49,247 nucleotides of DNA from Chitinibacter sp. GC72 (GCF_009760905.1 NZ_VIRW01000022.1:1-49247); one strand, 5' to 3'; numbered from the stretch's first letter, positions 25,534 through 34,600 are shown. The notes: generated from the letters alone by a model not told the origin. A program made the numbers and translations.

Positions 25534-26825
25534 GTCACCTTCGCCCAATCGGGCAGCAGGCCAAAATCGGCCACCACCCGCAAGGCTGATTTAAGTCCGT
25601 CTTCGTGAAAGCCGTAACCCGTCCAGGCGCCGGCAAACCAGACCCGATCCAGCCCCTGAATGGCGGGAAGTTGTGCTTGCGCATCAATCGCAGCCTGATC
25701 AAAGACCGGATGCTCATAATCAAATTGCGCCAGCACGGTCTCCGGCGCTGGTGGCGTAAACGGATTGAGCGTCACCACCACTGGCGTTTCAAATGGCAGA
25801 TTCTGCAATTGATTGAGCAGATAACTCACGCACACCGGGCGCTCGCCCGATACGGCAGCGCCGCCCAGATAATTCCATGCTGACCAGACTTTGCGCCGTT
25901 GCGGCAGTTGTTTGATATCGGTATGCAGCACCGCGGTATTGGGCTGATAGCGCACTGCGGCCAGAACCGCACGTTCGGCATCGCTGGCATCAGCCAGCAT
26001 GGCCAGCGATTGCGGCGCATGCGTGGCCAATATAACCGCGTCAAACAATTCGGCCTGCTGCACACCCTGCTGCGCAAAGTGAACCAGCACGCCCTCAGGT
26101 GTCCGCTCAATCCGGCTCACCGGGCTATTGAGGCGAATATCGCCGAGCGTGGCGGCGATTTTGCGCACATATTCTCGCCCACCGCCCTGCACGGTTTGCC
26201 ATTGTGGCCGGTCGTTGACCTGTAGTAGCGCGTGATTGAGGCAAAAACGCAAAAAGGTGGCGGCGGGAAAATCCAGAATATCCTTGGGCGAGCTGGACCA
26301 GATCGCGGCAGCCATCGGCAGCAGATAGGCATCGCGAAACGCTGCCCCATACTGGCCGGATTCAAGCAATTGACCCAGCGTCGCACGGCTTTGCAAGCAC
26401 GCTTGCAGGTTTTCCGGCGCGGCGGCATTAAAGCGCAGAATATCGCGCAGCATGCCGATAAAACGCGGCGAAAGCAGATTGCATCGCTGGGCAAACACCG
26501 TATCGAGATTGGTACCGGCCCATTCCAGCTGCCCATCATCAAGCGAAACACCAAACGACATATCGGTGGCATAGCTGCCCACGCCTAGCTCGGCCAGCAG
26601 CGCAATCAGATTGGGGTAGGTTTTTTCGTTAAACACCAGAAAGCCGGTATCAACCGGGGCTGTGCGCCCTTCCAGCGTGACCTCAACGGTATTGGTATGG
26701 CCGCCGAGATAACTGCCAGCCTCGAAAAGCACCACATCATGGGCTCGATTCAGTAAATACGCGCTGGCCAGCCCGGAAATACCCGAGCCGATCACTGCAA
26801 TGCGTTGTTTGGCTGCTTGGTTCAT
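25530..26825 (-). CDS. FAD-dependent oxidoreductase (amine oxidase-like)
   Basis: 431 residues. Dinucleotide-binding motif IAVIGSGISGLASAYLLNR at residues 9-27 followed by VVLFEAGSYLGGHTNTVEV; VDTGFLVFNEKTYPNLIALL is typical of this subgroup. C terminus GLDRVWFAGAWTGYGFHEDGLKSA closes the FAD site. This group is found at the head of the oxidase-DUF1365-cfa operon and is thought to desaturate or oxidise acyl chains. First gene of the minus-strand operon; the promoter must be in the 100 bp facing the TetR gene. Confidence 0.92.
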   Translation of the reverse strand: MNQAAKQRIAVIGSGISGLASAYLLNRAHDVVLFEAGSYLGGHTNTVEVTLEGRTAPVDTGFLVFNEKTYPNLIALLAELGVGSYATDMSFGVSLDDGQLEWAGTNLDTVFAQRCNLLSPRFIGMLRDILRFNAAAPENLQACLQSRATLGQLLESGQYGAAFRDAYLLPMAAAIWSSSPKDILDFPAATFLRFCLNHALLQVNDRPQWQTVQGGGREYVRKIAATLGDIRLNSPVSRIERTPEGVLVHFAQQGVQQAELFDAVILATHAPQSLAMLADASDAERAVLAAVRYQPNTAVLHTDIKQLPQRRKVWSAWNYLGGAAVSGERPVCVSYLLNQLQNLPFETPVVVTLNPFTPPAPETVLAQFDYEHPVFDQAAIDAQAQLPAIQGLDRVWFAGAWTGYGFHEDGLKSALRVVADFGLLPDWAKVT

Positions 26826-26864
26826 ATAGACCGCTCATCCATCGTTACGGTATCAAAACGAATA

Positions 26865-26872
26865 CACTAGTG
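26865..26872. promoter_or_regulatory. Short palindrome CACTAGTG near the lipid operon start
   Basis: Perfect 8-bp palindrome about 40 bp before the FAD oxidase start, in the divergent promoter region. A second, weaker candidate operator next to the 16-bp one. Confidence 0.3.
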
Positions 26873-26900
26873 ATAACATTACTACTACTTCAATATAAAA

Positions 26901-26916
26901 GCTACTAATTAGTAGC
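26901..26916. promoter_or_regulatory. Perfect 16-bp palindrome, candidate TetR operator
   Basis: GCTACTAATTAGTAGC is fully self-complementary and lies 12 bp before the TetR start and 76 bp before the oxidase start. Binding there would fit autorepression of the regulator and control of the divergent lipid operon. Confidence 0.6.
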
Positions 26917-26927
26917 AAAATAGACCG

Positions 26928-27548
26928 ATGAGTATACTTGGCAAGCTAAGCTTTAAAGATCAGGCGTTCAAATTGCGCGAAAATGCCATTCTCGACGCGA
27001 CCACGATGATCCTGAAAGACAAGGGTTTTGATTTGATGACGATGGACGATGTCGCCAGCGCAGTCGGCATCTCCAAACCTAGTCTGTACAAACACTTCAA
27101 ATCCAAAGAAGATCTGGTGGGCGAAGCCATGATCAGGCTGATCGATGGTGCGGGTGACTTTCTGGATCAGCTCGATAAAGACCTCAAACCGATTGAAGTG
27201 CTCAGCGCCATGCTCGAATGGGCGCTTCGGGTCAGGCTGGAAGGCGGCATGCCGTTTTTGCCATCCACCAGCGCGCATGTGCGCGATATGCTGACGCGCA
27301 ACCTCAAATACGTCGGCCGGGTGCTCAAACTCAATTACCAGCTGGAGAAACTGGTCGCCAAGGCGCAAAAAAGTGGTGATCTGGACGCCAGCCTGCCCAG
27401 CGACGTGATTTTGTTTAGCTATTACTCGCGCACTTGCGATCCGGCGGTCGAATTTTTGCAACGCTATAGCAAGCTCGATAATGAGCAGATCATCAAACAT
27501 ATGTTGCAGGTGTGTTTTGCCGGTCTGCACGGCCCACGTTGCGATTAA
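26928..27548 (+). CDS. TetR/AcrR family regulator, divergent to the lipid operon
   Basis: 206 residues. Helix-turn-helix at about residues 20-65: LRENAILDATTMILKDKGFD, then MDDVASAVGISKPSLYKHFKSKEDLV, a textbook TetR N terminus. The C-terminal half (70-200) is helical and would hold the ligand pocket; it contains two cysteines (TCDPAVEF and QVCFAGL). Ligand unknown, a fatty acid or oxidised lipid is plausible from context. In other proteobacteria this operon is usually under ECF sigma/ChrR control, so a TetR here is a different solution. Confidence 0.88.
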   Translation: MSILGKLSFKDQAFKLRENAILDATTMILKDKGFDLMTMDDVASAVGISKPSLYKHFKSKEDLVGEAMIRLIDGAGDFLDQLDKDLKPIEVLSAMLEWALRVRLEGGMPFLPSTSAHVRDMLTRNLKYVGRVLKLNYQLEKLVAKAQKSGDLDASLPSDVILFSYYSRTCDPAVEFLQRYSKLDNEQIIKHMLQVCFAGLHGPRCD

Positions 27549-27610
27549 GGCATCGGTTTTCGCGGCTGCAGTATGCTGCGCAGCGATTTTGCTTTTTTGT
27601 CCGCGCATAA

Positions 27611-29485
27611 ATGGGTTATAAAGACTTACCCCGACTCAGCCCTACCGCCATGCGCCAACGACTCACCTTTGTTTCGCTCTTTGCTGTATTGCTGCTTTTG
27701 CTGGTACTCGACTACGGTGTATTCAATTTCAGCCGCCGTATCGATCTATCTGCAGGCGATGTCATGCTCAAATGGCATGCGCACACCAGAGTGGCCAGCG
27801 ACAATGTCGTGATCATTGATATTGACCAGAAAAGCCTAGAGGAAATGAACGAGGTTGCCGGAAAATGGCCCTGGCCGCGCTCGATTCATGCCGAGCTGAT
27901 CGATTATCTGGCCGCGCAGCAGCCCAAAGCCATCGTGTTTGACATGATGTTTAATGAGCCAGATACCTTTGGCACCGAATCGGACGATTTATTCAGGCAA
28001 ACGGCAGCCCAGCACCATAATTTATATTTTGCCCATACCTTGCTCGCAGACGGCAACCGCACCCGACTCGCTGAACTCCCCAAAAGCGTCGGCCTGATTG
28101 CCACAGCCAAGGCCAAAGCCGATGCGAGCGCGACGCTGATGCTGCCAGCCGTGCTTGATCGTTCATCCTGGCGCGGTGGCCTAATCAACTTCAGCGACGA
28201 TGCCGACGGCATCGGGCGACAATATCTGATTCATGAAACCATTGACGGCTGGTTAATTCCCTCCTTGCCACAGCGGCTGGCACTTGATTTTCAGTGGCCA
28301 GCGGTTCAGCAGGATAAAATCCGACTCAATTGGCAATATCAGCGCCAGCACATTTCATACTCCAGCCTGTATCTGGACGCCAATAGCGCAAGCCCTAAGC
28401 GCTCCCCCACCGAGTTTCGCGGCAAAACGCTGATTATTGGCACTGCCGCGCCAGGCTTACAGGATTTCCGGCCCACGCCATTGAGCCAGACCCATCCCGG
28501 CGTTGAAATCCTTGCCACCGCTATCGACAATCTGCAACACGATGACTGGCTGCGAGATCCGCCACGCCAACCTTTTGCGCTGGTGGCGATCATTCTGAGC
28601 GCCTTGCTGATGCTCGGTTTTAGTAAGGGCAAAAACACGCTCTGGCTGGCTGCGGCTTTGCTGAGCATCAGTGCAATTGCGATAGCTGTTGCCTGGCTGG
28701 GGCTGAAAAAATACTGGTTTCTACCGCTGGCTGCACCGCTGGCGTGGTCGTGGATTTACTTCTGGCTGGCGGCATTGCTATCTTATTTATCGGAAAAGGC
28801 CAGCCGCGAACAGGCCGTGGCGATGTTTTCACGTTTTCTTGACTCGCGTGTCGTTGGCGAGCTGATTGCGCGTGGCGAGATTGACCTGAATAAAAAAGCC
28901 GAAGCGCGCGAGCTGACCGTACTGTTTTCCGATATCCGCGGCTTTACCACTTTGTCGGAGAATCACCCACCCGAATTTATGGTTGAGTTGCTTAATCGGT
29001 ATTTTTCAATGCAGGTCGCCATTATTTTCAAACACGGCGGCACGCTAGATAAATTTATTGGCGACGCCATCATGGCATTCTGGGGCGCACCGGCACAAGA
29101 CGAACAGCACGCCAATCATGCCGTCGCCGCTGCGCTGGAAATGGCGCAAGCAGTAGAATCATTTCGCGCCCAGCTGCATGAAGTCCAGGTTGAATTTGAA
29201 GTCGGCATTGGCTTGCACACCGGCAAGGCCGTGGTGGGTTTTATTGGCTCGGAATCCAGGCTTGATTATACGGTGATTGGTGATAGCGTGAATTTAGCCT
29301 CCCGCATTGAAGGGCTCACCAAGGGAGTTGCTCGAATTCTGATCTCGGAAAATTGCAGAGACGCCTGCCTGCAAACCGATACGCCATTCGAGTTTATTGA
29401 TCATGGCACCTACTCGGTCAAGGGGCGTGAACAGGCCGTTGAATTGTTTGAACCAATATACCGAATCGATACACCAAAGGCTTAA
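27611..29485 (+). CDS. CHASE2-domain adenylate cyclase (class III)
   Basis: 624 residues. An N-terminal membrane helix (about 18-36), a CHASE2 sensory domain in the periplasm (about 40-320), three transmembrane helices (about 320-400), then a class III cyclase domain (about 430-610). Metal-binding aspartates are in LFSDIRGFTTLSE and FIGDAIMAFWGAP. The substrate-specifying lysine (TLDKFIGDA) and aspartate (LDYTVIGDSVNLASRIE) indicate ATP, so cAMP is the likely product. It probably senses an external signal. The SH3-domain gene begins 43 bp later. Confidence 0.9.
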   Translation: MGYKDLPRLSPTAMRQRLTFVSLFAVLLLLLVLDYGVFNFSRRIDLSAGDVMLKWHAHTRVASDNVVIIDIDQKSLEEMNEVAGKWPWPRSIHAELIDYLAAQQPKAIVFDMMFNEPDTFGTESDDLFRQTAAQHHNLYFAHTLLADGNRTRLAELPKSVGLIATAKAKADASATLMLPAVLDRSSWRGGLINFSDDADGIGRQYLIHETIDGWLIPSLPQRLALDFQWPAVQQDKIRLNWQYQRQHISYSSLYLDANSASPKRSPTEFRGKTLIIGTAAPGLQDFRPTPLSQTHPGVEILATAIDNLQHDDWLRDPPRQPFALVAIILSALLMLGFSKGKNTLWLAAALLSISAIAIAVAWLGLKKYWFLPLAAPLAWSWIYFWLAALLSYLSEKASREQAVAMFSRFLDSRVVGELIARGEIDLNKKAEARELTVLFSDIRGFTTLSENHPPEFMVELLNRYFSMQVAIIFKHGGTLDKFIGDAIMAFWGAPAQDEQHANHAVAAALEMAQAVESFRAQLHEVQVEFEVGIGLHTGKAVVGFIGSESRLDYTVIGDSVNLASRIEGLTKGVARILISENCRDACLQTDTPFEFIDHGTYSVKGREQAVELFEPIYRIDTPKA

Positions 29486-29528
29486 ACAACCAGCTATTTT
29501 TTTATCTTATCCGCTTGCAGGGGAATTT

Positions 29529-30047
29529 ATGACTCGAATGTTTTATTCGCTACTACTGCTCAGCAGCCTTGCTCTGGCCGAGCCGGGTACGGTGATCCGC
29601 AAAACCGATTTACGCGACAAGCCTTTTCTCGATGCTGCCGTAGTGGGTAATGTATCCAGCAACACCCAGGTTGACATCCAGTCACGCAAAGGAGCGTGGA
29701 TGCAGGTGAAATTGCCGAGCGGGCAAGCAGGCTGGATCAAGCTGCTCAATGTGCGCACCAGCAGCGGCACCACCAGCTCGAGTACAGCACTGGCCAATGT
29801 GATTAAAACGGGATCATCGGGCAAAACCGTGACCACCGGCGTCAAAGGTCTGTCGGCCGAAGAAATCCAGAATGCGCGCCCGAATCTGGCCGAAGTCGCC
29901 AAAATGAGCAGCTATGCAGCCAATAGCGCTGACGCGCAAAAAACAGCGCAAGCCAATCAATTAATCGCAGTGCAAGTACCCGCATTTGCCAATTCAACCC
30001 CCACAACAGCACCCGGCAGCAATATCTACCAGGAACGGAGGCGCTAA
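29529..30047 (+). CDS. Periplasmic SH3-domain protein
   Basis: 172 residues from ATG 29529 (GCAGGGGAATTT before it). Signal peptide MTRMFYSLLLLSSLALA. Bacterial SH3 domain at residues 20-75: VIRKTDLRDKPFLDAAVVGN then KGAWMQVKLPSGQAGWIKLLNV. The rest is low-complexity, rich in S, T and A, with GVKGLSAEEIQNARPNL; the phrase VKGLSAEEIQ echoes VKGLTPEQEE in the next protein, hinting at a functional pair. It ends 2 bp before the M48 gene. Confidence 0.82.
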   Translation: MTRMFYSLLLLSSLALAEPGTVIRKTDLRDKPFLDAAVVGNVSSNTQVDIQSRKGAWMQVKLPSGQAGWIKLLNVRTSSGTTSSSTALANVIKTGSSGKTVTTGVKGLSAEEIQNARPNLAEVAKMSSYAANSADAQKTAQANQLIAVQVPAFANSTPTTAPGSNIYQERRR

Positions 30048-30049
30048 AC

Positions 30050-30934
30050 ATGAAAAAACAGTTTTTACTTCCGTTTGCCCTAGCAGCGGCCATTACGGCC
30101 AGTTTATCAGCACCGGCACACGCGCTGGATTTGGGCAAACTGCTCAGTGGCGATACGCTATCGAAGGGCCTTAGCGTCCTGAGCAACGCTGGAGAGGCGC
30201 TCAACACCTCAGTCAAAGGGCTGACCCCCGAACAGGAAGAAGCACTTGGCCACAATGTGATGGCCAATCTGCTGGGTGCTGCGCCGCTGATGAACGACGC
30301 CAAAGTCCAGCGCTATGTGAACCAGGTGGGGCTATGGGTTGCCATGCAATCGGAACAGCCAAACCTGAACTGGCGTTTTGGCGTCATTGATACGCCGAAT
30401 ATCAACAGCTTTGCCGCTGCTGGCGGATACATCCTGATCACGCGCGGGCTGTGGGATCGCATCCGCAGCGAAGCTGAGCTGGCGGCCATTCTGGGGCATG
30501 AAATTACCCATGTAACCCAAAAACACCATGTCAAAGCGCTGATCAGCAGCAAAAGTCAGCAGGCTGGCTCGGATTTGATCTCGATTGTGGCCGACTACAA
30601 TAGCAGCAAATCAGGTGCCAAAGCCGGAGAAAAAGGCGGCAAAGCCCTATCTGAGATATTTGTCCGAGGCCTGGACAAAAATGACGAGTATGTTGCCGAC
30701 GTCAATGGCATGGTTTTAGCTGCCCGCGCAGGCTACAACCCGTATGCGCTGGTCAGCGTGTTGCAGCTGCTCGGTTCGGTCAACGCCAGCGACAGTACGG
30801 TGGCGCTGCTATTTAGTACCCACCCTTCACCGCAGGAGCGGCTCGATAATATTGACCAGGTGGTTGGCGAAAAACTGGAAGGCTATGCCGATGCCACAGA
30901 AAACACCAAACGTTTCAATCAGGTAAAGCGATAG
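30050..30934 (+). CDS. Periplasmic M48-family metallopeptidase
   Basis: 294 residues. Signal peptide ends at SAPAHA. Zinc motif HEITHVTQKHH in ILGHEITHV at about residues 150-160, third ligand glutamate in NDEYVADVNGM. It is a short, soluble M48 peptidase related to BepA/YfgC and LoiP-type envelope quality-control proteases, without TPR repeats. It follows the SH3 gene by 2 bp, and both share a VKGL(S/T)xE motif, so they are likely co-expressed and may act together on the envelope. Confidence 0.88.
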   Translation: MKKQFLLPFALAAAITASLSAPAHALDLGKLLSGDTLSKGLSVLSNAGEALNTSVKGLTPEQEEALGHNVMANLLGAAPLMNDAKVQRYVNQVGLWVAMQSEQPNLNWRFGVIDTPNINSFAAAGGYILITRGLWDRIRSEAELAAILGHEITHVTQKHHVKALISSKSQQAGSDLISIVADYNSSKSGAKAGEKGGKALSEIFVRGLDKNDEYVADVNGMVLAARAGYNPYALVSVLQLLGSVNASDSTVALLFSTHPSPQERLDNIDQVVGEKLEGYADATENTKRFNQVKR

Positions 30935-30955
30935 TCATTTTCTCGTCGCACAATC

Positions 30956-30986
30956 AGGCCGCAATCACGATTGCGGCCTTATAATT
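30956..30986 (+). terminator. Terminator-like hairpin between the M48 gene and pepP
   Basis: AGGCCGCAAT, loop CACG, ATTGCGGCCT: perfect 10-bp stem followed by a T-rich TATAATTT. Ends the SH3-M48 transcript. Confidence 0.65.
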
Positions 30987-31021
30987 TGCTCCTTCCTGAT
31001 CGCCAATTCAAAGGCCTTGTC

Positions 31022-32341
31022 ATGCAACACACACCGCTTATCGAAACCTGCATCCAGCGACGGGCCCAGTTGGCGCAGCAGCTGGCACCAGGCATTGTGA
31101 TTATTCCGACGACGCAGGAAATCATCCGCAACGCCGACACCACCTACCCATTCCGTTTTGACTCCAGCTTTTACTACCTCACCGGTTTTACCGAACCGGA
31201 TGCGGTTTTTGTGCAAATCATTGGTGAAAACAAGGTCGAGAACATCCTGTTCTGCCGGCCGAAAGATCAGGAACGCGAAATCTGGGATGGTTTCCGGTTT
31301 GGCCCGGCCGCTGCCGCCAGCACTTTTGGTTTTGACGCCGCCTATTCGCTGGAAGAGCTCGATAACCGTATGATCGAGCTATTGAAAAACCAGCCGCGCA
31401 TTTATTACCCGCTGGCCAAGGAAATGCGCTGGGATCGCCAGATCAACCGCTGGCTCACCGGTGTACGCTCGCTGGTACGCACCGGAATCAGCGCCCCTGC
31501 TACGGTGGTTGACGTGCGTAGCGTCGTCGATGAAATGCGGCTGATCAAGAATGATTTTGAAGTAGGTATCTTGCGCCAGGCTGCATCCATCAATGCACAG
31601 GCACATATACGTGCCATGCAATTTACCAAACCGGATCAATTCGAGTATCAGGTCGAAGCGGAAATCCTACATGATTACTATCGTCAGGGCAGCCGTTTTC
31701 CGGCCTATGGCAGCATTGTGGCCAGCGGCCCGAACGCCTGCGTCTTGCACTATGGCGAGAACAACGGCTTGCTGCGTGATGGTGATTTATTACTGATCGA
31801 CGCTGGCTGCGAATTGCACGGCTACGCCAGCGACATTACGCGCACCTTCCCGGTGAATGGCCGCTTTAGCAGCGAACAGAAAGCCGTTTACGAGATCACG
31901 CTGGCAGCGCAATACGCTGCGCTGGAGCAATGTGCACCGGGCAAAACCTGGAATGCCCCGCACGATGCCGCCACCCGGGTACTGGCGCAGGGCATGATTG
32001 ATCTGGGCTTGCTCAAAGGCACGCTAGACGAAGTCATCGAGACCGAAAGCTATCGCCAGTTTTACATGCACCGCACCGGGCACTGGATGGGGCTGGACGT
32101 GCACGATGTCGGTGCTTACAAAGTCGATGGGCAATGGCGTGAGCTAAAAGCCGGGATGGTCATGACGGTCGAGCCGGGTTTTTATATCCGCCCGGCTGCC
32201 AATGTGCCTAAAGCGTTTGAGCACATCGGCATTCGCATTGAAGACGACGTACTCATTAATGCGACGAGTCACGAAAATCTGACTGCAGCCTGCCCCAAAA
32301 CCGTTGCCGACATCGAAGCGGTGATGGCTGCGGGCAAATAA
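31022..32341 (+). CDS. pepP: Xaa-Pro aminopeptidase (PepP, M24B)
   Basis: 439 residues from ATG 31022, set by homology. Releases N-terminal residues before proline. The five metal ligands are present: the two aspartates in DAGCELHGYASDITRTFP, the histidine in HRTGHWMGLDVHDVG, and the glutamates in VEPGFYIRP and EHIGIRIEDD. The N-terminal creatinase-like domain (residues 1-165) contains PFRFDSSFYYLTGF. Followed by ubiH, the same pairing as in E. coli. Confidence 0.95.
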   Translation: MQHTPLIETCIQRRAQLAQQLAPGIVIIPTTQEIIRNADTTYPFRFDSSFYYLTGFTEPDAVFVQIIGENKVENILFCRPKDQEREIWDGFRFGPAAAASTFGFDAAYSLEELDNRMIELLKNQPRIYYPLAKEMRWDRQINRWLTGVRSLVRTGISAPATVVDVRSVVDEMRLIKNDFEVGILRQAASINAQAHIRAMQFTKPDQFEYQVEAEILHDYYRQGSRFPAYGSIVASGPNACVLHYGENNGLLRDGDLLLIDAGCELHGYASDITRTFPVNGRFSSEQKAVYEITLAAQYAALEQCAPGKTWNAPHDAATRVLAQGMIDLGLLKGTLDEVIETESYRQFYMHRTGHWMGLDVHDVGAYKVDGQWRELKAGMVMTVEPGFYIRPAANVPKAFEHIGIRIEDDVLINATSHENLTAACPKTVADIEAVMAAGK

Positions 32342-32455
32342 TTCACCGCTGATAGCACCCGGCGGTAAAATAGCCGCCAAAGCCCCCATCTGCTCGCCCT
32401 CGAGTTCGCGAGCCAGATGGGCGGCTTTCCGACTTGCACCGTCTGGACACCAACC

Positions 32456-33637
32456 ATGCTGATTGAACGACTCCCCCACCATCTGGATATTCTGATCGTT
32501 GGCGGCGGCCCGGTGGGCGCGCTGCTGGCGCAAAAACTGACGGCCAGTGGCCATGATGTTTTGCTTGTTGAAGCCAAATCACACATCGGCAAAGACCCGC
32601 GTGCGCTAGCCATTGCCCATTCGAGCATTGTGGCATTGCAACAGGCGGGCTTATGGTCAGACCAACTGGGCGCAACACCGATCACCCGCGTGCATGTCTC
32701 ACAGGCCGGTACGCTGGGGCGCACGGTGCTGACGGCAGACGAGCTTGAATTGCCACAGCTGGGCTGTACCGTGCCGTATCAGGCGCTGGCGCAGCATGCG
32801 CTTGACGTCGTTGCCGCAGGGCAGGCTCCGCTTGCGCTGGGCACCCGGGTGAGTGGCGTTCGGCAGATGGCCCGATTTACGCAGGTTAAACTGCAGACCT
32901 CGCACCATGGGGTCGAGTCCGAGCACCAGCTCACCTGCCGCTTGCTGGTGCTGGCCGATGGCGGGCAATTGATTGATCAATTGCACGATATCCGGCAAAG
33001 CGTTAAATCATATGAACAGCATGCAGTGTTGGCCAAAGTCACTCCCAAGCAGCCTCATAGGGGCATTGCCTTCGAGCGCTTTGCTGATGATGGCCCACTG
33101 GCATTACTCCCTAATGGTATGGATTACACCCTGGTCTGGACGCAAACACCGGAGCTAGCCGCCGCACGCCTGGCCTTGTCGGATGAGGCGTTTATTGCCG
33201 AGCTGGAGCAGCGCTTTGCCGACCGGCTCAGCGGATTTAGCGCCGTTGGCGAACGCGCCAGCTGGCCGCTGGCCTTAAAAACGCTCAACTCGGTGGTTGG
33301 CAAGCGCGTGGTGTTGATTGGCAATGCGGCACAAACACTGCACCCGGTGGCCGGACAAGGCCTGAATCTGGGGCTGCGCGACGCCGAAACGCTGGCACAC
33401 GTGCTGGCACAAACACCCAAAGCGGCGCTGGGCGAAGCGGCTAGTCTGCAACGCTATCGCCAGCTCAGAGCACGCGATGCCGGGCTGGTCACTGCCTTTA
33501 CCGACAGCCTGATCAGCGTGTTTGACTCGCCCGCCTATCCGATGAAGCACGCCCGCAGCGTTGCGTTACTGGCGATTGACCAGCTGGCCTGGCTGCGCAA
33601 AGGCTTTGCCAGACGCATGGTCTACGGCGCGCGTTAA
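32456..33637 (+). CDS. ubiH: FAD-dependent ubiquinone hydroxylase UbiH
   Basis: 393 residues from ATG 32456. Aerobic hydroxylase of the ubiquinone ring (UbiH/UbiF/COQ6 family). FAD motifs: DILIVGGGPVGALLAQKL at the N terminus, and IGNAAQTLHPVAGQGLNLGL around residue 285, where GNAAQTLHP is the UbiH form of the usual GDAAH motif. The gene order pepP-ubiH supports the assignment over UbiF/VisC. Acts on the inner-membrane side in the Ubi complex. The downstream AEC transporter starts 15 bp later. Confidence 0.85.
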   Translation: MLIERLPHHLDILIVGGGPVGALLAQKLTASGHDVLLVEAKSHIGKDPRALAIAHSSIVALQQAGLWSDQLGATPITRVHVSQAGTLGRTVLTADELELPQLGCTVPYQALAQHALDVVAAGQAPLALGTRVSGVRQMARFTQVKLQTSHHGVESEHQLTCRLLVLADGGQLIDQLHDIRQSVKSYEQHAVLAKVTPKQPHRGIAFERFADDGPLALLPNGMDYTLVWTQTPELAAARLALSDEAFIAELEQRFADRLSGFSAVGERASWPLALKTLNSVVGKRVVLIGNAAQTLHPVAGQGLNLGLRDAETLAHVLAQTPKAALGEAASLQRYRQLRARDAGLVTAFTDSLISVFDSPAYPMKHARSVALLAIDQLAWLRKGFARRMVYGAR

Positions 33638-33652
33638 TCGACGAGAGAGACT

Positions 33653-34543
33653 GTGCACACCCTCTATCCGCTGCTGCAGATTATCGCGCCTGTACTCATC
33701 ATTGTGCTGATTGGCTGGACTTATGCGCGGCATCGGCCGGTGGACATGAGCGGGGCAAACCGGCTCAATATTGATCTGCTCTCGCCGCTGTTGGTGTTTA
33801 GCGCCATGGCCGGTAAAAATGCCTCGCTACTCACCTACTGGCCGCTGATGCTATGCGCCACGCTCATCGTACTGGGCTCGGGTCTGGTCGCGTATCTGGT
33901 CGCGCGCCGCTCTGGCCTGAACGCCGCGGCATTTAGCGTACCGCAAATGTTCACCAATACCGGCAATATGGGTCTGCCGCTGTGGCTGTTCGCGTTTGGT
34001 GAAGCCCATTTTCAAGGCGCGGTGGCTATTTTTGTGCTGATCAATTTGCTGCATTTCACGCTGGGCATCAAATTATTCAATCGGCAAGCACCACTGCTCG
34101 ATGTACTGAAAACGCCAATGATCTGGGCATTATTGGCCGGACTGCTGGTGCAATATACACAGCTAACGCTGGCCGACTGGCTGCTCAAGCCCATCAAAAT
34201 GCTGGGTGAAATCGCCATTCCGCTGATGCTATTTGCGCTTGGTGTGCGCATGGCTCAATTCAAAGTCAGCCGCTGGGGTGCCGGTTTGCTTGGCGGCATC
34301 TTGTGCCCGGTAGTGGGTCTGGCGCAGGCCTGGCCGCTGGCGCATTGGCTGCCACACGCACAGGCTGGGATTTTGCTGCTATTTGGCGCCCTGCCGCCTG
34401 CGGTGCTCAACTACCTACTGGCCGAACAATACAAGCAAGACCCCGAGCTGGTGGCGGCACAAGTGGTTGCAGGCACCTTGTGCGCGCTGTTGTTTGTGCC
34501 ACTTTCATTGTGGCTGGCACTCAATACAGCCATAGGGTATTAA
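33653..34543 (+). CDS. AEC family transporter (auxin efflux carrier fold)
   Basis: 296 residues, GTG start, about ten hydrophobic segments. Typical AEC features: N-terminal PVLIIVLIGWTYARHR, SAMAGKNASLLTYW, VPQMFTNTGNMGLPLWLFAFG (conserved N/G hinge) and LPPAVLNYLLAEQYKQDPELVA at the C terminus. Substrates of bacterial members include dicarboxylates such as malonate, so the cargo is unclear here. The last two codons and stop (GGG TAT TAA) are the beginning of a 49-bp repeat. Confidence 0.88.
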   Translation: MHTLYPLLQIIAPVLIIVLIGWTYARHRPVDMSGANRLNIDLLSPLLVFSAMAGKNASLLTYWPLMLCATLIVLGSGLVAYLVARRSGLNAAAFSVPQMFTNTGNMGLPLWLFAFGEAHFQGAVAIFVLINLLHFTLGIKLFNRQAPLLDVLKTPMIWALLAGLLVQYTQLTLADWLLKPIKMLGEIAIPLMLFALGVRMAQFKVSRWGAGLLGGILCPVVGLAQAWPLAHWLPHAQAGILLLFGALPPAVLNYLLAEQYKQDPELVAAQVVAGTLCALLFVPLSLWLALNTAIGY

Positions 34544-34583
34544 GCTGCAAGGCAATACCAGAAAGCGCTAGATGAATATACCC
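34535..34583 (+). repeat. 49-bp GGGTATA repeat, copy E (across a stop codon)
   Basis: Starts GGGTATTAAGCTGCAAGGCA and ends GAATATACCC, 49 bp; shares the CTGCAAGGCAAT block with copies C and F. Its first nine bases supply Gly-Tyr-stop of the AEC transporter gene. Confidence 0.85.
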
Positions 34584-34600
34584 TCGATAAATATAGTCAC

